Shown here piece by piece: positions 45,717 through 57,056 of a DNA stretch of 64,000 nucleotides. The first letter of the stretch is position 1. Each line of letters starts with the position of its first letter. Below the pieces are notes generated by a model. That model was not told the DNA's origin. It was given only the letters and a program-made list of their open reading frames with translations, and ran no database searches. Origin of the DNA: Nereocystis luetkeana (lineage: Eukaryota; Sar; Phaeophyceae; Laminariales; Laminariaceae); the NCBI GenBank assembly GCA_031213475.1, contig JARUPZ010000019.1, forward strand, positions 4,753,896 through 4,817,895, read 5' to 3'. The position numbers and the translations under genes are program-made.

Positions 45717-46064
45717 TTTTTTTTTTTTTTTTTTTTTTTTTCCATCCCATTCATTATCTTCGCACATCTTCTTCTCTCTCTCCTTCCAACTCGTAACTCA
45801 GATCCGGGGTCACATAGCAGGCTCTTCTCCCCCCTTCCCGCTACGGTACGTGCCTTCATTTTTTATCGCGAGAAGATTTCAGCCTTTTCTTCCCTCGTCG
45901 ACTCGCATCGAATTGTGCCTACCCACGCTGCAAGGCGCTCTCAACAATTGAATCCCTTTTTTTATTTTTGCAAATAAAGTCAAAGTCCGACCCTCCTAGG
46001 GCTCGAACCCAGGACTCAAACAAGTAGAATTCGAGGTTAACCACTTGAACCACCGGGGCGACCG
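45717..46064 (-). mobile_element. tRNA-derived SINE, family 1, inverted copy
   Basis: A poly-T run of about 25 (the poly-A tail of the minus strand) is followed by ccatcccattcattatcttc and the complement of the family 1 body. The head (accacttgaaccaccggggc) ends near 46064. Confidence 0.87.
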
Positions 46065-46431
46065 ACATACAGAGTAGTAGCACCACTGCTGTACAGGCAG
46101 TAGTATTGTACCAGGGACGTGCGCACAATCCGTACGTACGTACAATTCGTACGTACGTATGATCCTCGGATTACAAGTAGGATCCTCGGATCTCGGATCC
46201 TCCTCGGATCTTCGTCAGTTTTTTTTAAACCAACGGTAAAAACCGCAACTCTCGCCAAAAAATAATCGCACAAGACAAGGAAGGCTGACCGGGAGAAAAA
46301 TGCAACCTGCACAGACCTGCAAGCGAATGATTGATTTTAAGATACCAAGTATGTAGTTGAATTAGGGTCATTCTTTATAATAGTACTACTGCTGTTGTTG
46401 TGCTGTATGAGTATCGTACGAAGTACGTATC

Positions 46432-46522
46432 AACCCTTTTAGGACTGCAGTCCCGTTTGGGGGACGAACTACTTAGAATTTGAGTAGTATGCCCCCGACA
46501 CGGGACTGCAAAGAAAAGGGTT
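46432..46522. repeat. Palindromic MITE-like element, family 2, copy 2
   Basis: 91 bp, starting AACCCTTTTAGGACTGCAG and ending cgggactgcaaagaaaaggg tt. Partner of 1405-1497. A looser relative with aaccctta ... ttaagggtt ends may lie at about 9083-9177 in intron 2. Confidence 0.7.
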
Positions 46523-48600
46523 AAAAAGAAAGGTGGCCTTTGAGGACAGGCCACTCAACCTAAACGATTGGTTAGTTGCTGAGCCGACGACCACGCCAGA
46601 GCGCCAGAGCGTGCGTGGTGCCCACGACAGAACCCGTGTGCGCCACAACGCAGCTGCAGGCTATTTATCAGTTTTTTTTCGCGAGGAGGGTGACAGAGCT
46701 TGCACGACGAACGCGCTGGAGACAATCATCAGCTTAAACCCAACCGCACACCTGAGGCGTAGACAGGCTCTACGTTTGTGTGCACAACGAACTTTCAAGT
46801 CCTGCACACAGAGAAAGGGTGAGCATCCGACGTCTCGAGGTGTGGTGCCTCCATATTGCTGTAGTGCGAGTAGACAGATGACGGCCGATAATTCCTCGTG
46901 CGTAAAAACCGGAAAGCAAAACACAGCAGTGAGCTGCAGCTATTATTAGTTATTTATTGTACAGCCAGCAAACGGGATGCTGCTATTATTGTTAGTGCTG
47001 GCAGCAGTCCTGTTTTCTCTGCATATTATATCCGTACGGTACGATATAGATCGCGATGAAAGAATCAGAAGCACAAGAAGAACGTGCGCTATCCGAGGTT
47101 GGCATTCACCAAAGGGCGCGTCGAAAACGACGAGCGTTCGTGCGTCCCCGCCGTTAACGACTGTCCGCTACCATATCACACGCCGAGGTGCCGAGGTGGC
47201 TCTCTCTCGTTGCGTTGAACAGCAACTGCAAGAAGAAGAAGCTGTGTGTTGCTTGCTTTGCTTTCTTTTAGATTTTACTACCGGTAGAACCTGGAGCTTG
47301 TCAAGGTCGAGTCTTTCGCCCCCGGACACGACTGTTGTTCCAGCATTGCACAATCTTCATATTCGAACAATTGAATTGGCATCTCTCGGGCTGCGGATTG
47401 CCCCCCCCGCATTGTGATACAACTCGTCGGCGCTCGTGTTTGCGCACTTGCTTGTTGATCCTATACTTCGATGTATACGATGAAGTACCTATACAGCTGG
47501 TGCACTACTGACTGTAGAAGTAGTACGATACCAGAGGAAGCAGCGTGACCCAACATCACCACGTTGGTGTGAAGAACACACACACGTGGCCCATATTGTT
47601 GGAAGCCGATGTGCCTGATCTTGTTTCATATACCAGGTACAGCCAGTACTGCTGTACTGTGTTTATAGATTTGTTGCCCTTGTCATACGTATCGACAGCT
47701 CGCGTACAAGCCGTACGCACTCTCTCTTGCATGATGAGCTGTAGGCACACCTGCTCCGAGAGTTATGTGCGACGATGGAGATCTTCGCTCGTAAAGTTGG
47801 ACGTAGAGGCCGAGCAGAACCCAAGGGGCACGAGTCTGCGATCCTGCGACCAAATAAGTCTACCGTCCTGATGCAACACGGGTACTCGCACCTACGTACA
47901 GCAGTAGGTTATTTTGTACGTATCCGTATGATATCACAACAGAAACAGCAGACGACTGAGAAACAGCATCCTGTCTTGACCCTGAGTTTGACATGTCACA
48001 TGTGAGTTGACGGTTGACGATACTACTACTGCTGCTGCTGCTGCTGCTGTGTATCCTCCATGTTGCACGCCACGGATCGATGCGCAGGTGAACGTATGGC
48101 TTTGCGGCAGCGAATCTCCGAGCGCACTTCTATCACTGGAGCTTGGGTTTTGGACCTGTCCAGGTATCGTAATGAAGTTCGATTGCCACCAGTCGGCCAG
48201 CAAGCAGAAAAGGGCTCCTTTTTTTTTCTTTTTTAGCGTATTTTCTTGATATATATTTTTTCAAGTTTCTTCTAAAAAAAAAAAATTGGATCTAAAATAC
48301 TACCAGGTACGAGTACCAGGTAAACAATACCAGGTACCATGTACCTGGTACCAGGTAAAACAAGATGCATGCACTTGTGTTTGTTTGTGATGTACCTGGT
48401 ATGGAGCAGTGAAGAGCATGTAGAGTACCTGCTCTTTCCGTCGATGGAACGACGTATCAGCACAATTAATACCAGGTTATACCAGTACTGTTTTTCTGTT
48501 TTTGTACAAGTAGAGTGTACCTAGCAGAGTAATAGTCACTCTTAATCCATCAACGGCAATTTGGCCGCAACTAACTGCCAGCAAAAATGGGTCGCCGCTC
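46523..48600. other. No gene recognised
   Basis: Contains a CTG microsatellite at about 48023-48047. The densest TACCAGGTA cluster of the window (five copies) is at 48301-48357. Open frames of up to about 146 codons (for example 46977-47417) show no domain. Confidence 0.4.
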
Positions 48601-49079
48601 GGTTCTATACTGCTGGATCGAGGTAAACGCCTTCCTTCTTCGTGGGCGGACCGGGCTCCGCGTCACCCTTTTGTCACTGCTCGCATACTCATATCGTACG
48701 GTTGCACTACGAGAACACGCATTTTTTTCACGAACAATATAGTGTGCCCAAAAGGCCGGGAATTGGGAAGATAACCGAATTGCTGAGCAGATAGATGCGG
48801 TGGTTGTCACAATTTTTAATCTATGTATCGACTTCAACTCGGGGTGCGTACGAGTGTGCGTTTGTGCATGCTATGGATAATTACAGCAATACAGCTGTCC
48901 AGATCGAGATGCAATGCGTTGACAGGGAGAAAAGGCGAAAGAAACAAAGAAAAACAGAAAGAAAGAAATAAGAAGGAAGTGTCGTGCCCCCTCGGAGATG
49001 TGACAGACAAGACAAAACCATGGAAGCAACAACACAACAAAAGCAAAGAGAGACTACGTACAGCAGTTGTTGTTGCCTT

Positions 49080-49465
49080 CACATTAAATCGTCCTTTCTA
49101 CCCAGCTTCATCAGTACACCCAGTGTCCGTCCTGATTCTTCATTCTAGAGAGATACTGATGCTGTGGTCACAGACTGTGAGACAGAGGAAGACAAAAAAT
49201 AAATAAATCGCGAATTCAAGTGTCAAGCAAGTGAAGTGCCTGCATGCCGGGTACGAGAACACAAAAGCACAAGCAATACCAGAAAAACAACAATTAAAAG
49301 ACAATAAAACCCAAAACAAATTCTGAAATGAAACAGAATACAAATGACGCAAGGAATCCAGAAAGGCTGTTAGATGGAAAGCATACTCAGGAATGAGAGA
49401 TATCTATCTGCTGCATGGACGAAACAACACGAAGGAGAGGAAGATATCGGCAAAATACTGTAAGA
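49080..49465 (+). repeat. A-rich dispersed repeat, copy next to the second LINE
   Basis: Collinear with the left part of 27882-28510: cccagtgtccgtcctgattc, agagagatactgatgctgtg, gaaacagaatacaaatgacg and gaacaacacgaaggagagg-type phrases. It ends where the LINE tail begins. Confidence 0.65.
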
Positions 49466-50215
49466 GCTAGTCGAACCGATACCTAGCCACCCGATCTATC
49501 TTTTCGTCTCTGCATTCGTCGACAGTTGTATCAATACGGCTGCCCCCCCCTCCCCCTCTCCCCTGTCGCCGTTCTTGGCGTCCTCAGCTACGTGGCGCAG
49601 CCGGGTTCTCTGTGCCTCGCCCCTGTGCCACCTCGCCATGAAACAGTCCGCCGCTTCGACGACCCCCCAGTACCACTTCCCACTCTTCTTAGTTGCCCTC
49701 GGCCATAACGCCGTACTCCGAACAGCAAAGGGGAGCTTTCCGTGGACCCTTCGGTGGCTTGAAAAACCCTGAGGTCGTCTGCTAGACATCGGGCCCAGTT
49801 ATTTTCCGGTCGGCCTGGTCCTGGGTTCTCCCTACCAGCCATCGTCCCAAACATCACCCCGGCGGGTCAGCCGCTCATTGGTCGCCCGCTGTACGGCCCC
49901 CGCAAAGAGGAGGCGTCAATTGCGGATGGTCGTCTCAACGCTCTCGCATTGTGCCTTTTTGAGGGCCTTAGCGTACGATGAGGTGGTCAGTACATTGTCG
50001 GTGCTGGAAGTCTATGATCCGTAGGAGGAGTTTGTGGTGTGCCGTTCGGGGATCAGCGAAGTGCTCCTGGCCAAGAGTCCACGTCACGCACCCGTACAGC
50101 AGGGTCTCCATCACCTCGGCCTTTAGCATGCGCACTTTTAGAGTGAATGAGGGATCCTCCATATCATACAGCTCCCATTTGAACCAGTACAGCAGTAGTA
50201 AAGCGAAATGAAAAG
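49466..50215 (-). pseudogene. LINE C-terminal copy, 5' truncated
   Basis: On the minus strand: LKAEVMETLLYGCVTWTLG, then HKLLLRIIDFQHRQCTDHLI in one frame, then NPGPGRPENNWARCLADDLR and VFQATEGSTESSPLLF. Every piece has a counterpart in 28519-29260, so it belongs to the same family. Only the end of ORF2 is kept, as is usual for 5'-truncated LINE copies. Frameshifts are present. Confidence 0.82.
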
Positions 50216-50929
50216 ACAGGCAACCCGAGGTGTGTGTTGTTAACCTTAAACCCTTTTTTCCCCCTTTTCTAGGGGTTTTGCCAAAATCAAGTACACCCGC
50301 TCCATTTGAGCCTAAAACAGTTACATTCTGAAACCATGTAAAAAGCTCACGCCACGAGAGGTGTTTCTGGCCATGACTAATCACAAACGTTTTTTTTTTG
50401 CGCCTGAACATTGAGCGTGTGGCCTCCAAAATCTGATTTGTTTTGTTTTCCTTAGGGTATACCAGGTACCTGGTAAGCACCACGGGCTCCACTTAGACCT
50501 GCAGAGGGTCACAAGGCTTCGTTAGTTTCGCCACGGTGGGCGCCAAGAGTATTTGTTCTGGCGTCCCCCCCCCCGTTTCCTAGCTTTGAAGCCTGCCGAC
50601 GATCCTCGCGGAACCGCCTGTTCGGCGCGAAGTTATTCGCCGAACGGCCAAACCTGAGACCGCCTCGACGCGGCGTGAGGCAGACGGACTGCCATCTGTG
50701 TTCGCGATGCTGTACAACAACAGAGTACTGTACGCATCATAACAACTGAAGCACATCGTAAACCCCGAAAAAGAAAACGTGAAACCAATGTACGTATGTA
50801 GATAGATACGTACGTACAGAGTTATACGTAATAATTGCAATCGAGGGACCGGAACCGCATACGTAGACAAAAAACAGTGATGAGCTGAAAATCACTTTAA
50901 ATCAGGCAAAAACAGTTGAAAGCTATCAA

Positions 50930-51280
50930 TAGGCGAAGTAGACAAATCCAGATGTACCTGGCCAGTTTCAAGCTTCAAACAGGTACGATGTGAGGCTGCC
51001 CAATGGCAGGGCTCCTGGCGTGTGGTTTGTACTTCTTTTTAGTGTGTACCTGGTGTCTGGTTTTGGCACAAAAGTGATAAGGTACACCTGATTTTGGCAG
51101 AAACCGTTTTTTCTATCCGTCGACATCCAGCACAACCAGTGTCCGTGTCAATTTTTCAATCCTAAGAGAGATACGAGATAATGGTAAAAAAACTACGACT
51201 CAGAGATACTGCTGTCTGTACATTGTTACCAGTATGCAGTAAGCAGAGTAGACAATGCAATGCCATGTCATCGTACTGGA
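50930..51280 (+). repeat. Dispersed repeat, long copy of the GTCGACATCCAG family
   Basis: Begins near aaacaggtacgatg with a following ttgtacttctttttagtgtg. It continues into tatccgtcgacatccagcac and aagcagagtagacaatgcaa. The first part resembles 61905-61990, and the last part resembles the complement of 60035-60215. Confidence 0.55.
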
Positions 51281-51884
51281 TACGGCATGCACGACATACA
51301 CATTATTTGAGTTGTGTCATGGTTTTCCTGGTATTCACGTGTCCTCTCTATTGTCGAGGAACGCGCCAGCGTGTTGTGTGTTGTCTTTTCACAAAACTGT
51401 TTTTTATACAAACTAACCAGTACAACCAGTGTCCATCCTGATTCTTTGTCCTAGATATATACCTGGTACTAATTTTGTCGTCACAGACTTGACATTGATG
51501 GAGAAAACCAAAACAAAAAATAATTGCAACTAGAAGGGTAAAACAAATGAAATGCCACGTACCGGGTACGAAAACACAGCAACACAAGCTAGACTACAAA
51601 ATATGAAAAAACACAAAAAAGCAGAAACAAAGTAATTTTGAAATTAAAGCAGAATACGAGTGACTAACATAGATCAGAAAAGCTGCTATAAATAGAAGAA
51701 AAGCATGCTTACATGCTCAATGGGAACAGATAGCTGCTGCACGCACGAGGCAGCACAAAGGAGAGGAAGATACCAGCATAAAGGAGGGGGGGGGGGGGGG
51801 AGGAAACAAAGAGTGAATGAAGGCGAGAAGCAAGAGAGAAGAGAGAAAAGAGAAAATCGTTCTCAAGGCTGTGATCGTAACAAC

Positions 51885-52545
51885 CAGGGCTTTTCGCAGG
51901 TCATGATCCGACCCGCGGGTCGCGGATCGGGTCGGGTCGGGTCAAAATTAAAAAAAAAACTCACGGGTCGGGTCGGGTCAAAATTAAAAAAAAACTCACG
52001 GGTCGGGTCGGGCCGGGTCAAAGGGTTTTGAAATCTCACGGGTCGGGTCGGGTCGGGTCGGGTCAAGGGGTTTTGAAATCTCGCGGGTCGGGTCGGGTCG
52101 AGTCGGGTCGGGTCATGACCCGTGAGATACGGGTCATTCGCGGGTCAGGTCATCATGACCCGCGATTTTTTTCCGGCTGACCCGCACGTCCGACTCGCGG
52201 GTCTGGCCCACGGATCAGTATGTTTGCTAACGTGTGCAGCTACCTGCCGGAAGGCCGCCTTTGTGACCCGCGGGTCTGGCCCGCGGGTCCGGCATTGTAC
52301 AACAAAAAATACTGGCCGTTTCCCGCCCAAAGGCTTCTCTCGTACCGATACGTAGACCTCCGAGAGCATATCATAGCGTGTAGAATAATCACACGCGAAT
52401 CCCGGGTCGGATGAAGCCGTACAGTAGTATATTATTGTGTTCATTGTCACGTCCGTCCATTTCCACGAAAAAAACGGCCACCCTCTCATGCAGGGTGCAA
52501 CAATGAAGACAAGCCATGACAGTGTAGGAAGCCCGCGCTCGTCGC

Positions 52546-52590
<45 letters not shown>

Positions 52591-53276
52591 CCCCGGATCC
52601 TCGCGGATCGTGGCCCCCGCTGTCAGAACCTCCGCTTCAGTGCTTGCTGCTGGAGCCTGCACAGCTAGGTCGCTCGCCGGGGCGCCAGCAGAAGCCATCG
52701 GGTCAGAGCTATAAGGTCGACCCAGGGGCCGAGAGGTATCCGCCCGGTAAAGTGCGGGTGTGTGCCTTTCTCCATGTCATCATATTTCTGATCATCATGG
52801 TCTTTTTTGAAGCGCACACCGCAAGGCTCCAAAAAATGAAAAAAACGAACACAAACGTACGAAATATTCGGAAAAGTCAAGAGACCAAAGACCATCCAAC
52901 CGACCAACGTACCATCGTTTATGTCTTTGGACCCGTGAGCTTTCGTCGTTGACCCGTGAGATATGTCATGGGTCCAGTTGACCCGACCCGCATGAAACCC
53001 GTGTCTCACGGGTCAATCGGAAGGTGGCGGGTCGGGTCGGATCGAGTCAGGAAGTGTTGAAAACCTCGTGGGTCGGGTTGGGTCGGGTCAAATGGTTTTT
53101 AAATCTCACGGGTCGGGTCGGGTCGGGTCGGGTCGGGTCAAGAGGCTTTTAAATCTCGCGGGTCGGGTCGGGTCGGGTCGGGTCAAGAGGACTTCAAAAT
53201 CTCGCGGGTCGGGTCGGGTCAGCTGACCCGACCCGACCCGACCCGTGAGGTTTGACCTGACCCGCGAAAAACCCTG
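51885..53276. mobile_element. hAT-like non-autonomous element 1 with GGGTC arrays
   Basis: 1,392 bp. The left end CAGGGCTTTTCGCAGGTCAT and the right end (complement CAGGGTTTTTCGCGGGTCAG) are inverted repeats. An 8-bp target duplication, GTAACAAC, lies at 51877-51884 and 53277-53284. CAGGG ends plus an 8-bp duplication are the signature of hAT transposons. Next to both ends are arrays of gggtc, organised in larger units of about 40-50 bp that begin tcacgggtcgggtcgggtc and close with ttttgaaatc or aaaattaaaaaaaaac. The centre (about 52430-52950) is unrelated sequence with a CAG-rich open frame. There is no transposase domain, so mobilisation must come from elsewhere. Confidence 0.88.
52548..52589. 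repeat. CAG microsatellite inside hAT-like element 1
   Basis: Fourteen uninterrupted CAG units. They sit in an open plus-strand frame (ATG 52494 or 52503) that reads poly-Gln, then Pro/Ser/Gln-rich sequence to about 52755. Confidence 0.95.
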
Positions 53277-53470
53277 GTAACAACGTGATGGGTTCCCGTC
53301 TCGGCTATAAAACCGACTTGGGGGCCTTGCCACACCCTCTTCCGTCTCCTCCCTACTCTCGTCAATGGCGGTGTCAAGTGTCAGTACTGCCGCTGTCACC
53401 CCCCCCCCATTGAACAACTGCACGATATGAAAGAAAGAAAATTCGAATCAAGTATATACCTGGTATATAC

Positions 53471-55440
53471 CAAGCGCTTCGCTCCGCGGGCGACCTACGC
53501 CGCCCGCTACGCTCGCTCAGGAAGGGAAAATACCAGGGCTTTTCGCGGGTCAGGTCAAACCTCACGGATCGGGTCGGGTCGCGATTTTTTTTAGGTGTGT
53601 TGAATTGACCCGACCCGACCCGCGAGATTTTGAAAGCCTCTTGACCCGGCCCGACCCGACCCGTGAGATTTGAAAATCTCTTGACCCGACCCGACCCGAC
53701 CCGCGAGATTTTGAAACCTCCTGACCCGACCCGACCCGACCCGCCACTTTCCGACTGACCCGTGAGACACGGGTTTCATGCGGGTTGGGTCACCTTGACC
53801 CGCGAGACCATTTATCTTGACCCGAAGGTTTGACCCGCGGATCTGGCCCGTGGATGGGCACTTCAAAAACAATTCAATGTTCATTTTAGTGCCCCGAAGC
53901 GATATATGACCTGGCTGTAGTGAGTATGAATGGATGCGGGCATGCGTATATGAATTTGGCGGTGTTTTAATGTCTGAATATGATACCAAAGGGGTGCTAC
54001 GGAGTATTGGTACGAGAGAAGCCTTTGGGTAAGAGAGCGGGAAGTTATTCAAGTGGCGGGTCCGCGAGCCGAATGCGCGGGTCCGACCCGCGGGTCAGCA
54101 AAAAACAACTCGCGGGTCATGCTGGCCTGACCCGTGAGTGACCCGCTTCTCGCGGGTCATGACCTGACCCGACCCGTAAGCTTTTCATCACCTCTTGACC
54201 CGACCCGACCCCACCCGTGAGATTTGAAAACTCTTGACCCGACCTGACCCGACCCGCGAGCTTTGAAAAATTCTTGACCCGATCCGACCCGACCCGTGAA
54301 ATTTTGAACACTTCCTGACCCGACCCGACCCGACCCGTGACATTTTGAGCATCAAGTGACCCGACCCGCCGGTCGGGTCATGACCCGCGAAAAGCCCTGG
54401 AAAATACGTCAAATTATGCGGAGCGGGCACAGGTCCATGATTGAAGATAGTTTTTAAGATTGTAGTTACACACTGGCGACTTGATAATGCCAAGAGTCCT
54501 ACCGCCATGCTTCGGGAGAAAACAGCTCGGACGCCACATACTCTTCGCGTCGCGGGCGGTTCCGCCCGCTACGCTCGCTCGCCGTACGTACGTACATACC
54601 CCAGGCAGGGTACATATTTTTTATTTTTGGTATGCTGCATGTACGAAAGAGAAAGCACAGCACGGCACAGAAGCACCGCAAAAACAATGAAAATGAAACC
54701 GGAAATTTCGGAAAGAGAAAAACTCGCCGTTCCCTCATGAAATAATTTTCTGCCTGATTGGAACACCTTGCACCGGTCAAAAAAGAAAAAAATCGAACAG
54801 CAGAGCTTCTATCTCAGCCTCGTACGCTGCTCGCCCCTCTCGCGACCACCTCGCCACCGATTCGGTCCGGGCAAGCTTAAGCCTTCCTCACTCTCTGCCA
54901 CAGTGAGCCCCGTCGCCCGCCTCGCGAGAAGCCCGGTGCTCACCGTGGCCGTCGTTCGCCAGCTCGACAGTGTTGGTACTCAGACCGCGTAGCTCTCTCT
55001 GTGAACTTCAGCTTGGTCGCAAAAATATGCACCGCTTGAATATTATCTTGCAATCCCGAACGGAGCTTTTAGACTTGTATATACTCTATCCAATTCCACA
55101 GATGGAGGCCAGACAGAGCACATTAACGCTCCCCTCGTGTCTCGAGGCACAAGCGATGCCTAGTCACGAGTACGGCGACCGCGCTCCCTGCACCCCCCCC
55201 TCTACCCGCCAGCACCCGCTGACACCCGCGACGGCGCCTGGCTCGCCCGCAATGCCGTGCTCCGAGTACACGCACGCACACAAAAGAAGGAAAAGAAAAA
55301 TAACCGAAAGTGCCAAAAACATGGAGAAAAAAAGAACCGCTGGAAAGGTCCGGCAAGTAATCAAAGGAGGCGTTGTCCAAGTGGGAGCTCTGAGAGGCCA
55401 GGGATGTACCAACCGAGCACGCTCGGAGAGTGAGATATAC
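53471..55440 (+). repeat. 1.1-kb repeat family, copy D, split by hAT-like element 2
   Basis: The left piece 53471-53533 (aagcgcttcgctccgcgggc...) and right piece 54400-55440 match 55841-56970. The reconstructed junction gaaaatac matches the undisturbed copies (gaaaaatac). Confidence 0.85.
53534..54399. mobile_element. hAT-like non-autonomous element 2 with GACCC arrays
   Basis: 866 bp. Ends CAGGGCTTTTCGCGGGTCAG and, inverted, CAGGGCTTTTCGCGGGTCAT. The 8-bp target duplication GAAAATAC lies at 53526-53533 and 54400-54407. The subterminal arrays repeat gacccgacccgacccg, closed by tttgaaaacctcttg-type spacers, and run toward each other from both ends. The short middle (about 53830-54050) is non-coding. 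Same family as 51885-53276 and 19821-20280. Confidence 0.9.
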
Positions 55441-55840
55441 GACCTTTATAACTCGTACATACTCTATCCAAAATCATAAACGGAAGCCAGACAAAGGCCG
55501 TTCATGCATCCCTCGTGTCTCGAGGCACACGCGATGCCTAGGCACGAAAGCGGCGACCGCGCTCCTTGCAACCCCCCTTCTACCCGCCAGCACCCACTGT
55601 CACCCGCGACGGTGCCGGGCTCTCCCGCGGATCCGTACTCGGAGTACACGCACGCACATTAAACGAAAGAAGAAAAAGGAAGAAAGGACCGAGAGTGCCA
55701 AGAGAAATGGAGAAAACAAAGAACTGCTGGAAAGGTCCGGCAAGTAATGAAAGGAGGCGGTTTGGAAGTGGGAGCTCTGAGAGGCCAGGGATGTACCAAC
55801 CGAGCACGCTCAGGGGTTGTGATCTAAGTATGTAGTTCTA
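55441..55840 (+). repeat. 1.1-kb repeat family, partial copy E
   Basis: Only the 3' third is present: tacatactctatccaaaatc, cgaggcacacgcgatgcc, gagaggccagggatgtacca. It lies directly between copies D and F, giving a head-to-tail array of three. Confidence 0.85.
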
Positions 55841-56970
55841 TACAAGGCGCTTTGCTCCGCGGGCGGCCTACGCCGCTCGCTACGCTGGCTCAGGAACGAA
55901 AAATACATCAAATTACTATGCGAAGCGGACAGAGGTCCATGATTGAATATAGTTTTTTTCATTATGATCGTCGTTGCGAACTTGCGACTTGATAATGCCA
56001 AGAGTCCCGCCGCCATGCTTCAGGAGAAAACAGCTCGGACGCCACATACGCTTCGCATCGCTGGCGGTTGCCGCACGTACGTACATACCCCAGGTAGGGT
56101 ACTTAATTTATTCTTTTGATATGCTGTATGTACGGAAAAAAAGAAAGCACAGCACGGCACAGTTGTAGCGGCACAGCAGCACCGCAAAAACAATGTAAAA
56201 TGAAACCGAAAAAATCGGGAAGAAAAACAAATCCCCGTCTCTTTCCTGAAGTATTTTTCTGCCTGATTGGAACACCTTGCACCGGTTAAAAAAGGAAAAA
56301 AATGAACAGCAGAGCTTCTCTATGAGCCTCGTACGCCGCCCGCCCCTCTCGCGACCACCTCGCCACCGATTCGGTCCGGGTACAGCTTTCCTCACTCTCT
56401 GCCACAGATAGCCCCGTCGCCCGCCTCGCGTGAAGCCCGGTGCTCACCGTGGCCGTCGTTCGCCAGCTCGACAGTATTGATACTCAGACTGGGAGCTCCC
56501 TCTTTCAACTCCAGCGTGGTTGCTAAAATAAGCACCGCTTGAATATTATCTTGCAATCCCGAACGACCCCTATATATCGTACATACTCTATCCAAAATCA
56601 TAAATTGAGGCCAGACAGAGCCCGTTCATGCATCCCTCGTGTCTCGAGGCACACGCGACGCCTGGGCACGAAAGCGGCGACCGCGCTCTTTGCAACCCCC
56701 CTCTACCCGTCAGCACCCGCTGACACCCGCGACGGCGCCGGGCTCTCCCGCCGTGCCGTGCTCGAAGTATACGCACGCACATGAAACGATAGAAGTAAAA
56801 AGGAAGAAAGGACCGAGAGTGCCAAGAGAAATGGAGAAAACACAGAACCGCTGGAAAGGTCCGGCAAGTAATAAAAGGAGGCGATTTGGAAGTGGGAGCT
56901 CTGAGAGGCCAGGGATGTACCAACCGAGCACGCTCAGGGATTTATATCTAAGTAAGTGGTTCTATATATA
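55841..56970 (+). repeat. 1.1-kb repeat family, copy F, full length
   Basis: Starts tacaaggcgctttgctccgc and ends aagtaagtggttctatatat. It is complete and uninterrupted, and collinear with the inverted copy 35816-36937. Open frames inside are short and not conserved between copies. Confidence 0.9.
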
Positions 56971-57056
56971 TACGTGCCCCCCCGTAGGAAATGTGGCAGA
57001 CAATACTAGCACAACTACGTCCAACAGCTGCAACAGAGTACACTGTTAAGATATTA

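Larger units (their letters stand above)
51415..53430 (+). repeat. A-rich dispersed repeat split by a hAT-like element
   Basis: The left part 51415-51884 and right part 53277-53430 (gtgatgggttcccgtctcgg, cggtgtcaagtgtcagtact) together match 27882-28510. Between them lies the insertion 51885-53276, with GTAACAAC on both sides. Confidence 0.75.

Noticed and set aside
42583..46064. tRNA genes
   Set aside because: Box A and box B phrases are present, but the sequences run on into repeated bodies with A-rich tails, so they are SINE heads.
47057..47160. Short frame with RRKRRAFVRPRR, recalling PIF/Harbinger transposases
   Set aside because: The phrase is too short, ends at a stop after about 33 codons and has no supporting neighbours.
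51885..54399. CRISPR-like or telomere-like arrays of GGGTC
   Set aside because: There are no unique spacers, the unit is 5 bp, and the arrays are bounded by transposon ends with target duplications. The unit is not a known telomere repeat.
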